Below are positions 33,808-40,455 of a DNA stretch of 64,000 nucleotides, in pieces. How positions within the stretch are numbered: position 1 is the first letter of the stretch; each line of letters starts with the position of its first letter. Source of the stretch: Bacteroidia bacterium (GTDB taxonomy: Bacteria; Bacteroidota; Bacteroidia; Flavobacteriales_D; Parvicellaceae); the NCBI GenBank assembly GCA_030426105.1, contig JAUHZI010000004.1:1-64000 (forward strand), read 5' to 3'. Under the pieces are notes generated by a model. The model was given only the letters and a program-made list of their open reading frames with translations. It did not search any database and was not told the DNA's origin. Both the position numbers and the translations under genes were made by a program.

Positions 33808-34467
33808 ATGAATTTGAAAGAAATTATGAATTGGCGTTATACAACGAAAAGTTTTGACCCAAGTAAAAAAATATCGGAAGAAAACTTAATACAGATAAAA
33901 AATTTATTAAGGATGAGTCCCTCAAGTACTAACCTACAACCTTGGCATTTTGTAATCGCAGGAACAGAGGAAGGTAAAGCTAGAGTAGCAAAAGGAACTC
34001 AAGGTTTTTTTGCTTTTAACGAAGCAAAAGTTTTAAAGGCTTCACATGTGGTGCTTTTCTGTTCAAGAACTTCAGCTGATGAGGAATATATGAAACATGT
34101 TTTAGCTACTGAGGATCAAGATGGGAGGTATCCTAATGAAGAGGTAAAGCAAATGATGCATGGCGGAAGAAATACCTTTGCTGATATTCACAAATATGAT
34201 TTAAAAGACTTAGCACATTGGATGGAAAAGCAAGTGTATTTAAATATCGGGAACTTTTTATTAGGAGTTGCTGCTTTAGGTATAGATGCTGCTCCTATGG
34301 AGGGAATAGATATGAAGGCTTTGGATGAAGAGTTTGGTTTAAGAGAAAAAGGATTTACTGTAGTCACTGCTGTTTCGATAGGTTATAGAGCAGAAGATGA
34401 TTTTAATACAACAGATAAAACACCTAAATCGAGGTTGCCAGAAAGTGAAATTATTACAATGATATAA
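33808..34467 (+). CDS. Nitroreductase family NAD(P)H-dependent oxidoreductase
   Basis: MNLKEIMNWRYTTKSFDPSKKI...RMSPSSTNLQPWHFVIA. Confidence 0.93.
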   Translation: MNLKEIMNWRYTTKSFDPSKKISEENLIQIKNLLRMSPSSTNLQPWHFVIAGTEEGKARVAKGTQGFFAFNEAKVLKASHVVLFCSRTSADEEYMKHVLATEDQDGRYPNEEVKQMMHGGRNTFADIHKYDLKDLAHWMEKQVYLNIGNFLLGVAALGIDAAPMEGIDMKALDEEFGLREKGFTVVTAVSIGYRAEDDFNTTDKTPKSRLPESEIITMI

Positions 34468-34489
34468 TTCATTTAAATCATATTCCAAT

Positions 34490-34518
34490 TAAGAAGCAGG
34501 CTTTTGCCTGCTTTTTTT
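34490..34518 (+). terminator. Intrinsic terminator
   Basis: GAAGCAGGCTTTTGCCTGCTTTTTTT. Confidence 0.8.
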
Positions 34519-34531
34519 ATACTTTAGTAAT

Positions 34532-35452
34532 ATGCAAATGTTTAAACGGATAGTTGATTATTGTGAGGCAATAAATATATCTCCTCCAAAACATCCTCAT
34601 TTTGATATTAGGAAGTTTGAAGATAACATGCCTACAGTTATCGGAGAAATGAAACCGTTTAGACATGAATTTTATGCTATAGCAATAAAGGCAGAAGGAG
34701 ATGGAATAGTGGTTTCAGGTCATCATGCTCAGTTTCCTCAGGGAGCAACAGTTTTTTTTAACTCACCTTTTCAAATCTTGTCGTGAGATATTGCGCCCAA
34801 CTGGTCAGGGTATTATCTGATGTTCACCAAAGAGTTTATTGCACAATCGCATCATTTTAATGATTTACTGAGTCATTTTCCGTTTTTAAAAATAGAAGAA
34901 GCCATTCCTTTTGAGATCAATAAGGGTGAGGTAGAGCAGTTGCTTAGAATTTTTGAAAGCGTTTGGCAAGAGTATTATGGGGAGAGCAGCGATAAATTCG
35001 AATTAATAGAAGCTTGGTTAATTCTATTGCTCAATTTTGTAAAAAGAAGCTATTCAAAACAAATTGCACTGGATGAAAGCGATAAGATCATCAAAAAGGC
35101 AAACCTAAAATTGATGGCGCGTTATCAAGCTCTAGTAGTATCTAGTTTTCGTGGAGATACTATTGTAGAAACATTCGCCAACCTGCATTCAACAAGCTAT
35201 TATGCAGATAAACTGAATGTTCACCCCAATCATTTAAATGCTATTGTAAAGGAATTAACTGGACAAACTGCTTCTCAAATTATTTATAGTCATATTATAT
35301 TAAGAGCCAAAGAATTGCTTACGCAAACCGAGGATAGTATAAAAGAAGTGGCCTATAAACTCTATTTTGAGTCGCCTAATAACTTCAGTACTTTTTTTAA
35401 AAAGCATACCACTTTTACTCCCAATTCATACAGAAAATCAACGATTCTTTGA
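34532..35452 (+). pseudogene. AraC family regulator interrupted by an in-frame TGA (34784-34786)
   Basis: 34532-34786 and 34820-35452 are in one frame; read-through gives SPFQILS*DIAPNWSGYYLMFTKEF then an AraC HTH. Confidence 0.85.
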
Positions 35453-35535
35453 TTTTTAAACTTCTTCATTTGAATTGGAAAATTCATTTAAAAGTTTCTT
35501 GCTCAAATTTGTATTGTCATTAAAGGCATACAACA

Positions 35536-36057
35536 ATGAGGCACTTATTTTTAATACTAGTTTTAACTTTTTTTATGGCTTGTCAATCCAATCCTAAAAC
35601 AGAAAAGTTGAAACATCAAAATCAAACACTTATGCAAGGAACAACAGGCAATAAAGCGCAAGTTCGAGCTTTTTTTCAATACTTAGAAGATAAAGATATT
35701 CCAGCAATGGTTGATTTGTTTTCTGATAATGGAGAGCAAATTAACCCTTACGCATCAGGTTTATTTCCAAATGGAGCGAAAGGGAAAAAAGCCTTGATGA
35801 ATTATTGGGAACCAGTTCCTCAAAATTTTGATGGTATGGAATTTACCATTGAAGAACTGTTAGAGACAGAAAATACTAACCTAATCTATGTAAAATATCG
35901 TGGAAAGATTCAACTCAAAAACGATGCAGGCTTTTACGAAAATCAATATTACTCAACCTTTAGATTCAACAATGATGGAAAAATCACGGAGTATGTTGAA
36001 ATTTTTAACCCAATCGTAGCAGCGAAAGCATTTGGATTAATCGATTCAATCAACTAA
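35536..36057 (+). CDS. SnoaL/NTF2-like lipoprotein
   Basis: Lipobox FFMACQS; NTF2-like AFFQYLEDKDIPAMVDLFSDNGEQINPYA. Confidence 0.8.
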   Translation: MRHLFLILVLTFFMACQSNPKTEKLKHQNQTLMQGTTGNKAQVRAFFQYLEDKDIPAMVDLFSDNGEQINPYASGLFPNGAKGKKALMNYWEPVPQNFDGMEFTIEELLETENTNLIYVKYRGKIQLKNDAGFYENQYYSTFRFNNDGKITEYVEIFNPIVAAKAFGLIDSIN

Positions 36058-36061
36058 AAAG

Positions 36062-36589
36062 ATGAAACAATATTTAATCATAATCTCCATACTCCTTATT
36101 GAAATAGGGTATGCTCAAAACAGAAATCAAAAGATGACAGCAGCTAAAATAACAATTCAAGAAAGAGTTACGCAATTATTTGTCGCTACAGATCAAAAGA
36201 ATTGGGAAGAGCTTAAAATAGTTTTTAGTGATCAAGTAGACCTTGATTATTCATCTATGAGTAATCAACCTCCAGTCATACAAACACCTTCAGAGATTAT
36301 TAACCAATGGAGCGGAGTACTTCCAGGGTTTGATTATACACATCATCAAATTGGGAATTTTTTAGTTGAGATAGAAGGGAATGAAGCCAATTGTTTTTGT
36401 TACGGGACAGCAACACATTACCTCCCCAATGAAAACGGCAATGTTTGGACAGTAGTAGGTTCGTATAATTTTAAATTGAAAAAAGAAAAGCAACATTGGG
36501 TGATTACGGCAATGCGATTCAATTTTAAATATCAATCAGGAAATACCGAATTAGTAGGAATAGCAATAGAAAATCAAAAAAAGAAATAA
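36062..36589 (+). CDS. SnoaL/NTF2-like protein
   Basis: ERVTQLFVATDQKNWEELKIVFSDQVDLDYSS. Confidence 0.8.
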   Translation: MKQYLIIISILLIEIGYAQNRNQKMTAAKITIQERVTQLFVATDQKNWEELKIVFSDQVDLDYSSMSNQPPVIQTPSEIINQWSGVLPGFDYTHHQIGNFLVEIEGNEANCFCYGTATHYLPNENGNVWTVVGSYNFKLKKEKQHWVITAMRFNFKYQSGNTELVGIAIENQKKK

Positions 36590-36590
36590 A

Positions 36591-37571
36591 ATGAAATCAA
36601 TCATCATCATGGCAATAATGGGAATGTTTACTCTAAATGCCTATACTCAAAATCAAATAAAAATGAAAAAAGTAAATTTTAACAGCGAAGGAGCAAAGTT
36701 AGTAGGGAACTTGTATTATCCTACAAATTATAAAGAAGGGACAACTTATCCAGCAATAATTGTTTCAGGAAGTTGGACTACAGTAAAAGAGCAAATGGCG
36801 GGACTATATGCCCAACATTTTGCAGAGCAAGGTTTTATCACATTAGCGTTTGACTTTAGAAACTTTGGAGAAAGTGAGGGAGAACCACGTTTTTATGAAA
36901 GTCCACAACTAAAAAAAGTAGACATTAAAAATGCGGTAACCTATTTGTCTGGCCTAAAGGAAGTTGAAACTTCTAAAATAGGAGCTTTTGGAGTATGTGC
37001 TGGAGCAATGTATACCCTGATGGCCGCAGCCGAAGATGATCGAATTCATACCGTAGTAACCGCAGCATCTTGGCTGCATGATGAAGAGGCTGTGAAGTTA
37101 TTTTATGGCGGCGAAGAAGGAGTAAATGAAAAAATAAATGCTGCAAAAGCCGCTAAAAAGAAGTATGCACAAGACGGTTCAGTAGCTTATATTCCAACAA
37201 TTTCTACAACCGATGAAACTGCTGCAATGTACGGGCCGTATGATTATTACTTAAACCCAGAAAGAGGAGCAATAAAGGAATGGAGTGCTGATCAATTTGC
37301 AGTAATGTCTTGGGAAGATTGGTTGACAACAAATCCAATGCCGTCAGCAGAAAAGATTAATTGCCCTATTTTAATGATCCATTCAGATGGAGCTGTTTTA
37401 CCCAACTATACGAAAAAGTTTTTCAATGCAATTCGTACAGAAGATAAGCGATTACATTGGATGGATACGGAATTAGAATCGCCATATCATCAATTTAATT
37501 TCTATGATCAGGATGCTGAAATAAAAGAAACAATCAAAGAAGCTGTTGCTTGGTTTAATCAAAAGCTATAA
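36591..37571 (+). CDS. Alpha/beta hydrolase, secreted
   Basis: VNFNSEGAKLVGNLYYPTNY...GAFGVCAGAMYTLMAAAED. Confidence 0.88.
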   Translation: MKSIIIMAIMGMFTLNAYTQNQIKMKKVNFNSEGAKLVGNLYYPTNYKEGTTYPAIIVSGSWTTVKEQMAGLYAQHFAEQGFITLAFDFRNFGESEGEPRFYESPQLKKVDIKNAVTYLSGLKEVETSKIGAFGVCAGAMYTLMAAAEDDRIHTVVTAASWLHDEEAVKLFYGGEEGVNEKINAAKAAKKKYAQDGSVAYIPTISTTDETAAMYGPYDYYLNPERGAIKEWSADQFAVMSWEDWLTTNPMPSAEKINCPILMIHSDGAVLPNYTKKFFNAIRTEDKRLHWMDTELESPYHQFNFYDQDAEIKETIKEAVAWFNQKL

Positions 37572-37584
37572 ACGTAAATTTATA

Positions 37585-37617
37585 AAAGCAGATTTCAATA
37601 GGAAGTCTGCTTTTTTT
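37585..37617 (+). terminator. Intrinsic terminator
   Basis: AAAGCAGA..TCTGCTTTTTTT. Confidence 0.7.
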
Positions 37618-37631
37618 GATTTTAAGATGAT

Positions 37632-38141
37632 TTAATAATCCCAACTTTTATATTCTGCATTGGCGTCTTTCATGTCTTCATAGAGCCAGACCATTCGATC
37701 CAAATACCAACTCTTACCAAGGTAAGCTAACGCAACACCTAAAACGGCTCCCCAAACAGAATAGACAACAATTGCCCATATTGCTAGCCCCATTCCTATT
37801 GATGAAATAAGATTTAAGATTTGATAAATTGGCTTTTGATGAATAGCAGGAATGTCAATTTGATCTCTGTTGAGGTAAACACGTTCACCCATTACCGATT
37901 TTGAAGCCCAATTTTTGGTAGATTTTGGCTGTTTAAAAAATACAGGGTTAAAAAACATCCAAAGCAATGAAATTACTCCTGGAATTAAACACCACCAACC
38001 AATCCACAATCGGCTCCAAAAAGCCAAAACAATTAGCGGTAAAACAGAGTACCGAGTCCATACGCTCCATGGATTGGAGTGTTTCATCCAATTTTCATGA
38101 GTCAAATTAAATACTTTTGCAATTTTCCTTTCTAATGTCAT
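37632..38141 (-). CDS. Hypothetical membrane protein
   Basis: Several hydrophobic segments; conserved-looking MTLERKIAKVFNLTHENWMKHSNPWSVWTRY. Confidence 0.75.
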   Translation of the reverse strand: MTLERKIAKVFNLTHENWMKHSNPWSVWTRYSVLPLIVLAFWSRLWIGWWCLIPGVISLLWMFFNPVFFKQPKSTKNWASKSVMGERVYLNRDQIDIPAIHQKPIYQILNLISSIGMGLAIWAIVVYSVWGAVLGVALAYLGKSWYLDRMVWLYEDMKDANAEYKSWDY

Positions 38142-38153
38142 CCCCTTTAGGTT

Positions 38154-38615
38154 TTATTCGTTATTAGCATTCAATTGTTCCCATTTAAGCCTCAATTTAG
38201 GGATCTCATTTTCCAAGAATTCATAATAACTGTGAATAGATTTAAGTTCGTTTTTAACTAAACTTTCATCATTATCGTTTAATGCAATTCCTTTAGCAAT
38301 AATGTCTTTAAATAGTCCAATTGAAGTAACTTTTGAGGTTATCATGTTGTTTAAACTATTCGTCGCAATTCGATAATATGATTGTCTAATTCCTGTAACC
38401 ATGTGCTTTTCAATCATTTTCTGATTGGTCAACAGTTTAAGGTTGCCACTAATAGAACCTTTGCTAGCCTGTAAAGCATTCATTAAATCATCGAAAGAGT
38501 TATTTTCTGTAGATGAAGCGATTAGATAGCCCAATATTCTACCTGCCATTTTTGGGAGGCCATACTTTTCATAAAATAATCCAACTTGTTCAATATATTG
38601 ATCTTTTTCTGTCAT
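38154..38615 (-). CDS. GbsR/MarR family transcriptional regulator
   Basis: YGLPKMAGRILGYLIASSTENNSFDDLMNALQASKGSISGNLKLL. Confidence 0.9.
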   Translation of the reverse strand: MTEKDQYIEQVGLFYEKYGLPKMAGRILGYLIASSTENNSFDDLMNALQASKGSISGNLKLLTNQKMIEKHMVTGIRQSYYRIATNSLNNMITSKVTSIGLFKDIIAKGIALNDNDESLVKNELKSIHSYYEFLENEIPKLRLKWEQLNANNE

Positions 38616-38635
38616 TATTTTTCAAAGGTATAAAA

Positions 38636-38655
38636 AGTTCAGTACAAAATGAACT
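38636..38655. promoter_or_regulatory. Candidate MarR/GbsR operator
   Basis: AGTTCA-GTACAAAA-TGAACT just upstream of the regulator. Confidence 0.45.
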
Positions 38656-38694
38656 AAATGTTTGTAAAATGGGAAAAGAAGAAAAATTAGTGGT

Positions 38695-39093
38695 TTATTT
38701 TAATGCCTTGATATAGTCTTTTATAGGTAAAAAATAATGGTCAAGCCAACCTTGCTCGTATTGTGTTTGTCCTTCAGGGATGTTGGTGTGTGTGAGTAAC
38801 AGCTCAGTTTCTCCTTCTGGTGTTTCCGTTAATTCAATCACAAGCATGGAATCTTCATCAGCTTCATCAAATTCGGTAGTCCGCCAAGTTTGAACAATTT
38901 TTTTGTTTTCAGTTAATTCAACGTTTTTCCCAGTAATATAACCATCCCAAGCAGAAAAAGTATCCGATACTACTTTTGAACATTCAGCTTCACCTCCAGT
39001 CATTTCAGAGTGAATTTTACTATCTAACCAAGCGTTATAAATAAATGAAGGTTTAACATTAAAAATTGTTTTTAAGACTAAAGATTCTTTCAT
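38695..39093 (-). CDS. SRPBCC/AHSA1 domain protein (start trimmed to MKESLVL)
   Basis: IFNVKPSFIYNAWLDSKIHSEMTGGEA. Confidence 0.85.
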   Translation of the reverse strand: MKESLVLKTIFNVKPSFIYNAWLDSKIHSEMTGGEAECSKVVSDTFSAWDGYITGKNVELTENKKIVQTWRTTEFDEADEDSMLVIELTETPEGETELLLTHTNIPEGQTQYEQGWLDHYFLPIKDYIKALK

Positions 39094-39166
39094 GTTCTTG
39101 TGGTAATAAGTATGTGAAATATTAGAAGTTTTTTTAGTTTTCAAGCCATAAATGTACAATTTTTTG

Positions 39167-39239
39167 TACGGAGGGAGGGATTCGAACCCTCAAAATCTTG
39201 TTTCTAAAACAAGCGCGTATACCTTTCCGCCACCTCCGC
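39167..39239 (-). tRNA. tRNA-Leu (anticodon UAG), atypical: only 5-nt variable loop, A37
   Basis: GCGGAGG..CTTGT TTTAGAA ACAAG ATTTT GAGGG TTCGAAT CCCTC CCTCCGT A. Confidence 0.85.
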
Positions 39240-39245
39240 CTAAGT

Positions 39246-39318
39246 GTTGCCCAAATAGGACTCGAACCTATAATTCAAGACTCAAACTCTTGCGTGCTGC
39301 CATTACACCATTGGGCAA
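39246..39318 (-). tRNA. tRNA-Gln (anticodon UUG), C73
   Basis: TTGCCCA..CAAGA GTTTGAG TCTTG..ATAGG TTCGAGT CCTAT TTGGGCAA. Confidence 0.85.
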
Positions 39319-39320
39319 TT

Positions 39321-39395
39321 GTCTGGAAAGCAGGATTCGAACCTACAACCTCCCGCTTCCAATGCGGGTAAACTACCAATTGTTCTATTTCCAGA
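39321..39395 (-). tRNA. tRNA-Pro (anticodon UGG), A37
   Basis: TCTGGAA..CCCGC ATTGGAA GCGGG..GTAGG TTCGAAT CCTGC TTTCCAGA. Confidence 0.88.
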
Positions 39396-39400
39396 GTTTA

Positions 39401-39455
39401 GTATTATTATCTCGATTTTACCAAGAGACAGTTGGTTCCACCAAGACAATAATAC
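39401..39455 (-). ncRNA. Hairpin element inside the tRNA array: 12-bp basal stem plus 5-bp stem with 7-nt loop; possible degenerate tRNA or processing element
   Basis: Minus RNA GTATTATTGTCT...ACCAA CTGTCTC TTGGT...AGATAATAATAC; the only imperfect pair is a G-U on the minus transcript. Confidence 0.4.
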
Positions 39456-39460
39456 CATGG

Positions 39461-39532
39461 TAAGTGTAGTAGGATTCGAACCTACAGCTCTGAGTCCGTA
39501 GCTCAGTGTTTTGTCCGTTAAACTATACACTT
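39461..39532 (-). tRNA. tRNA-Arg (anticodon ACG)
   Basis: AAGTGTA..CTGAG CTACGGA CTCAG..GTAGG TTCGAAT CCTAC TACACTT A. Confidence 0.88.
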
Positions 39533-39535
39533 ATT

Positions 39536-39609
39536 GGGTGTTCTTCGGGGCTCGAACCCTGTTCTCTTCATTCACAGTGAAGTGTTTTACCGCATAAACT
39601 AAAGACACC
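39536..39609 (-). tRNA. tRNA-His (anticodon GUG), acceptor stem with a mismatch
   Basis: GGTGTCT..CTTCA CTGTGAA TGAAG..GGGTTCGAGCCC..GAACACCC. Confidence 0.85.
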
Positions 39610-39613
39610 ATAT

Positions 39614-39689
39614 TGGAGACAAGAATGAGAGTCGAACTCATAAAAATCGGTTTTGCAGACCGATGCCTTAACCATTCAGCCATCTTGTC
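39614..39689 (-). tRNA. tRNA-Cys (anticodon GCA), CCA appears encoded
   Basis: GACAAGA..TCGGT CTGCAAA ACCGA..ATGAG TTCGACT CTCAT TCTTGTC T CCA. Confidence 0.92.
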
Positions 39690-39706
39690 ATATTAAAGTT
39701 TGGATC

Positions 39707-39738
39707 AAAAAAAAGCATCCCTTGTAAAAGAGATGCTT
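39707..39738 (-). terminator. Intrinsic terminator between proximal leader ORF and tRNA array (candidate attenuator)
   Basis: Minus strand AAGCATCTC TTTTACAA GGGATGCTT TTTTTT, 9-bp stem with one U-G. Confidence 0.85.
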
Positions 39739-39766
39739 CGTTAGTTGAGTATTCATTATAGATTAC

Positions 39767-39901
39767 TCAATTGCGTATTTGCTCTTTTACAAATAATTGG
39801 GGGATAAAAAGACAACGGTGTTGATGTGGCATACACGGGAGTGTATTAAGGGAATCAAGTTGTGTTTGTCCTTTTGTATTATATGTAATTTCGTTTTTCA
39901 T
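39767..39901 (-). CDS. Candidate leader peptide 2 (44 aa): MKNEITYNTKGQTQLDSLNTLPCMPHQHRCLFIPQLFVKEQIRN
   Basis: Read on the minus strand; residues 21-36 contain 13/16 Leu/Pro/Cys/His/Gln/Arg, the amino acids of the downstream tRNAs. Confidence 0.65.
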   Translation of the reverse strand: MKNEITYNTKGQTQLDSLNTLPCMPHQHRCLFIPQLFVKEQIRN

Positions 39902-39922
39902 TTCTTAATTGTTTCGACGGTG

Positions 39923-39954
39923 CAAATATGAGAACTATTTTTTAATTATACAAA
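39923..39954 (-). promoter_or_regulatory. Candidate Bacteroidota promoter for leader 2 and the tRNA array
   Basis: Minus strand TTTG-N20-CATATTTG, near the TTTG / TAnnTTTG consensus. Confidence 0.45.
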
Positions 39955-40137
39955 TAAATTTTGTTTTTAAATTATTGAAAATCAATTTGTTAGCTCTGTT
40001 TTAGGGTGTTAGGTTCTACCCCGTGTAACCACAGATAATGCACATTTATTCCAACTGTCTGTCTCTCAATTGTTTCTTTGTTTTTTAGGTTTCTATTTAA
40101 TTAGCGTTACTTCTGCATAAATTTTTTTAAAAAAGTC

Positions 40138-40168
40138 AAAAAAAAAGCGCCCAATTGCTTGGACGCTT
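40138..40168 (-). terminator. Intrinsic terminator following the distal leader ORF
   Basis: Minus strand AAGCGTCC AAGCAATT GGGCGCTT TTTTTTT. Confidence 0.85.
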
Positions 40169-40189
40169 TATGAATTATCTTGTTTTAAT

Positions 40190-40315
40190 CTATTTTTCTA
40201 TTCATTCTTTAGTGTTTTAGACATAAAAAAGACCTCCATTTCAGCTCCAATAGCTTGATGAATACGACAAATTAGTGTCGGTTGATGAAGAATATGTTGT
40301 CTAAAACTGTTCATT
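40190..40315 (-). CDS. Candidate leader peptide 1 (41 aa): MNSFRQHILHQPTLICRIHQAIGAEMEVFFMSKTLKNELEK
   Basis: Residues 5-20 contain 12/16 Arg/Gln/His/Leu/Pro/Cys; ATATTTGC promoter-like box at 40326; terminator 22 nt after its stop. Confidence 0.6.
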
Positions 40316-40347
40316 TCTGAAAGCAAATATCGAATATTTTAAAGAAA

Positions 40348-40449
40348 AACCCAGATTACACATTAGAAAATTTATTTACCTTTCAAAAAGACATTAAGGC
40401 CAACGTCATGCGTTAATGTCTAAACATCCAATGTGTAAAGCTGGGTTTA
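40348..40449 (-). terminator. Nested double terminator-like structure downstream of the TonB-type receptor gene
   Basis: Outer arms AAACCCAGATTACACATT / AATGTGTAAAGCTGGGTTT; inner arms GACATTAA / TTAATGTC; T-runs on minus strand. Confidence 0.7.
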
Positions 40450-40455
40450 TTGTGC

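Noticed and set aside
34784-34786. TGA as selenocysteine in the AraC-like gene
   Set aside because: No SECIS-like hairpin was seen and AraC regulators do not use Sec; a Trp-to-stop change is simpler.
39152-39463. ORF MYNFLYGGRDSNPQNLVSKTSAYTFPPPPPKCCPNRTRTYNSRLKLL... on plus strand (and ORFs at 39303-39530, 39319-39501)
   Set aside because: These read across the antisense of the tRNA genes; GGRDSNPQ/NRTRTYN are the classic false translations of tRNA T-arms.
40040-40070. Tiny minus-strand ORF MCIICGYTG between the two leaders
   Set aside because: Two Cys codons in nine residues is suggestive given tRNA-Cys leads the array, but it is too short and has no associated terminator.
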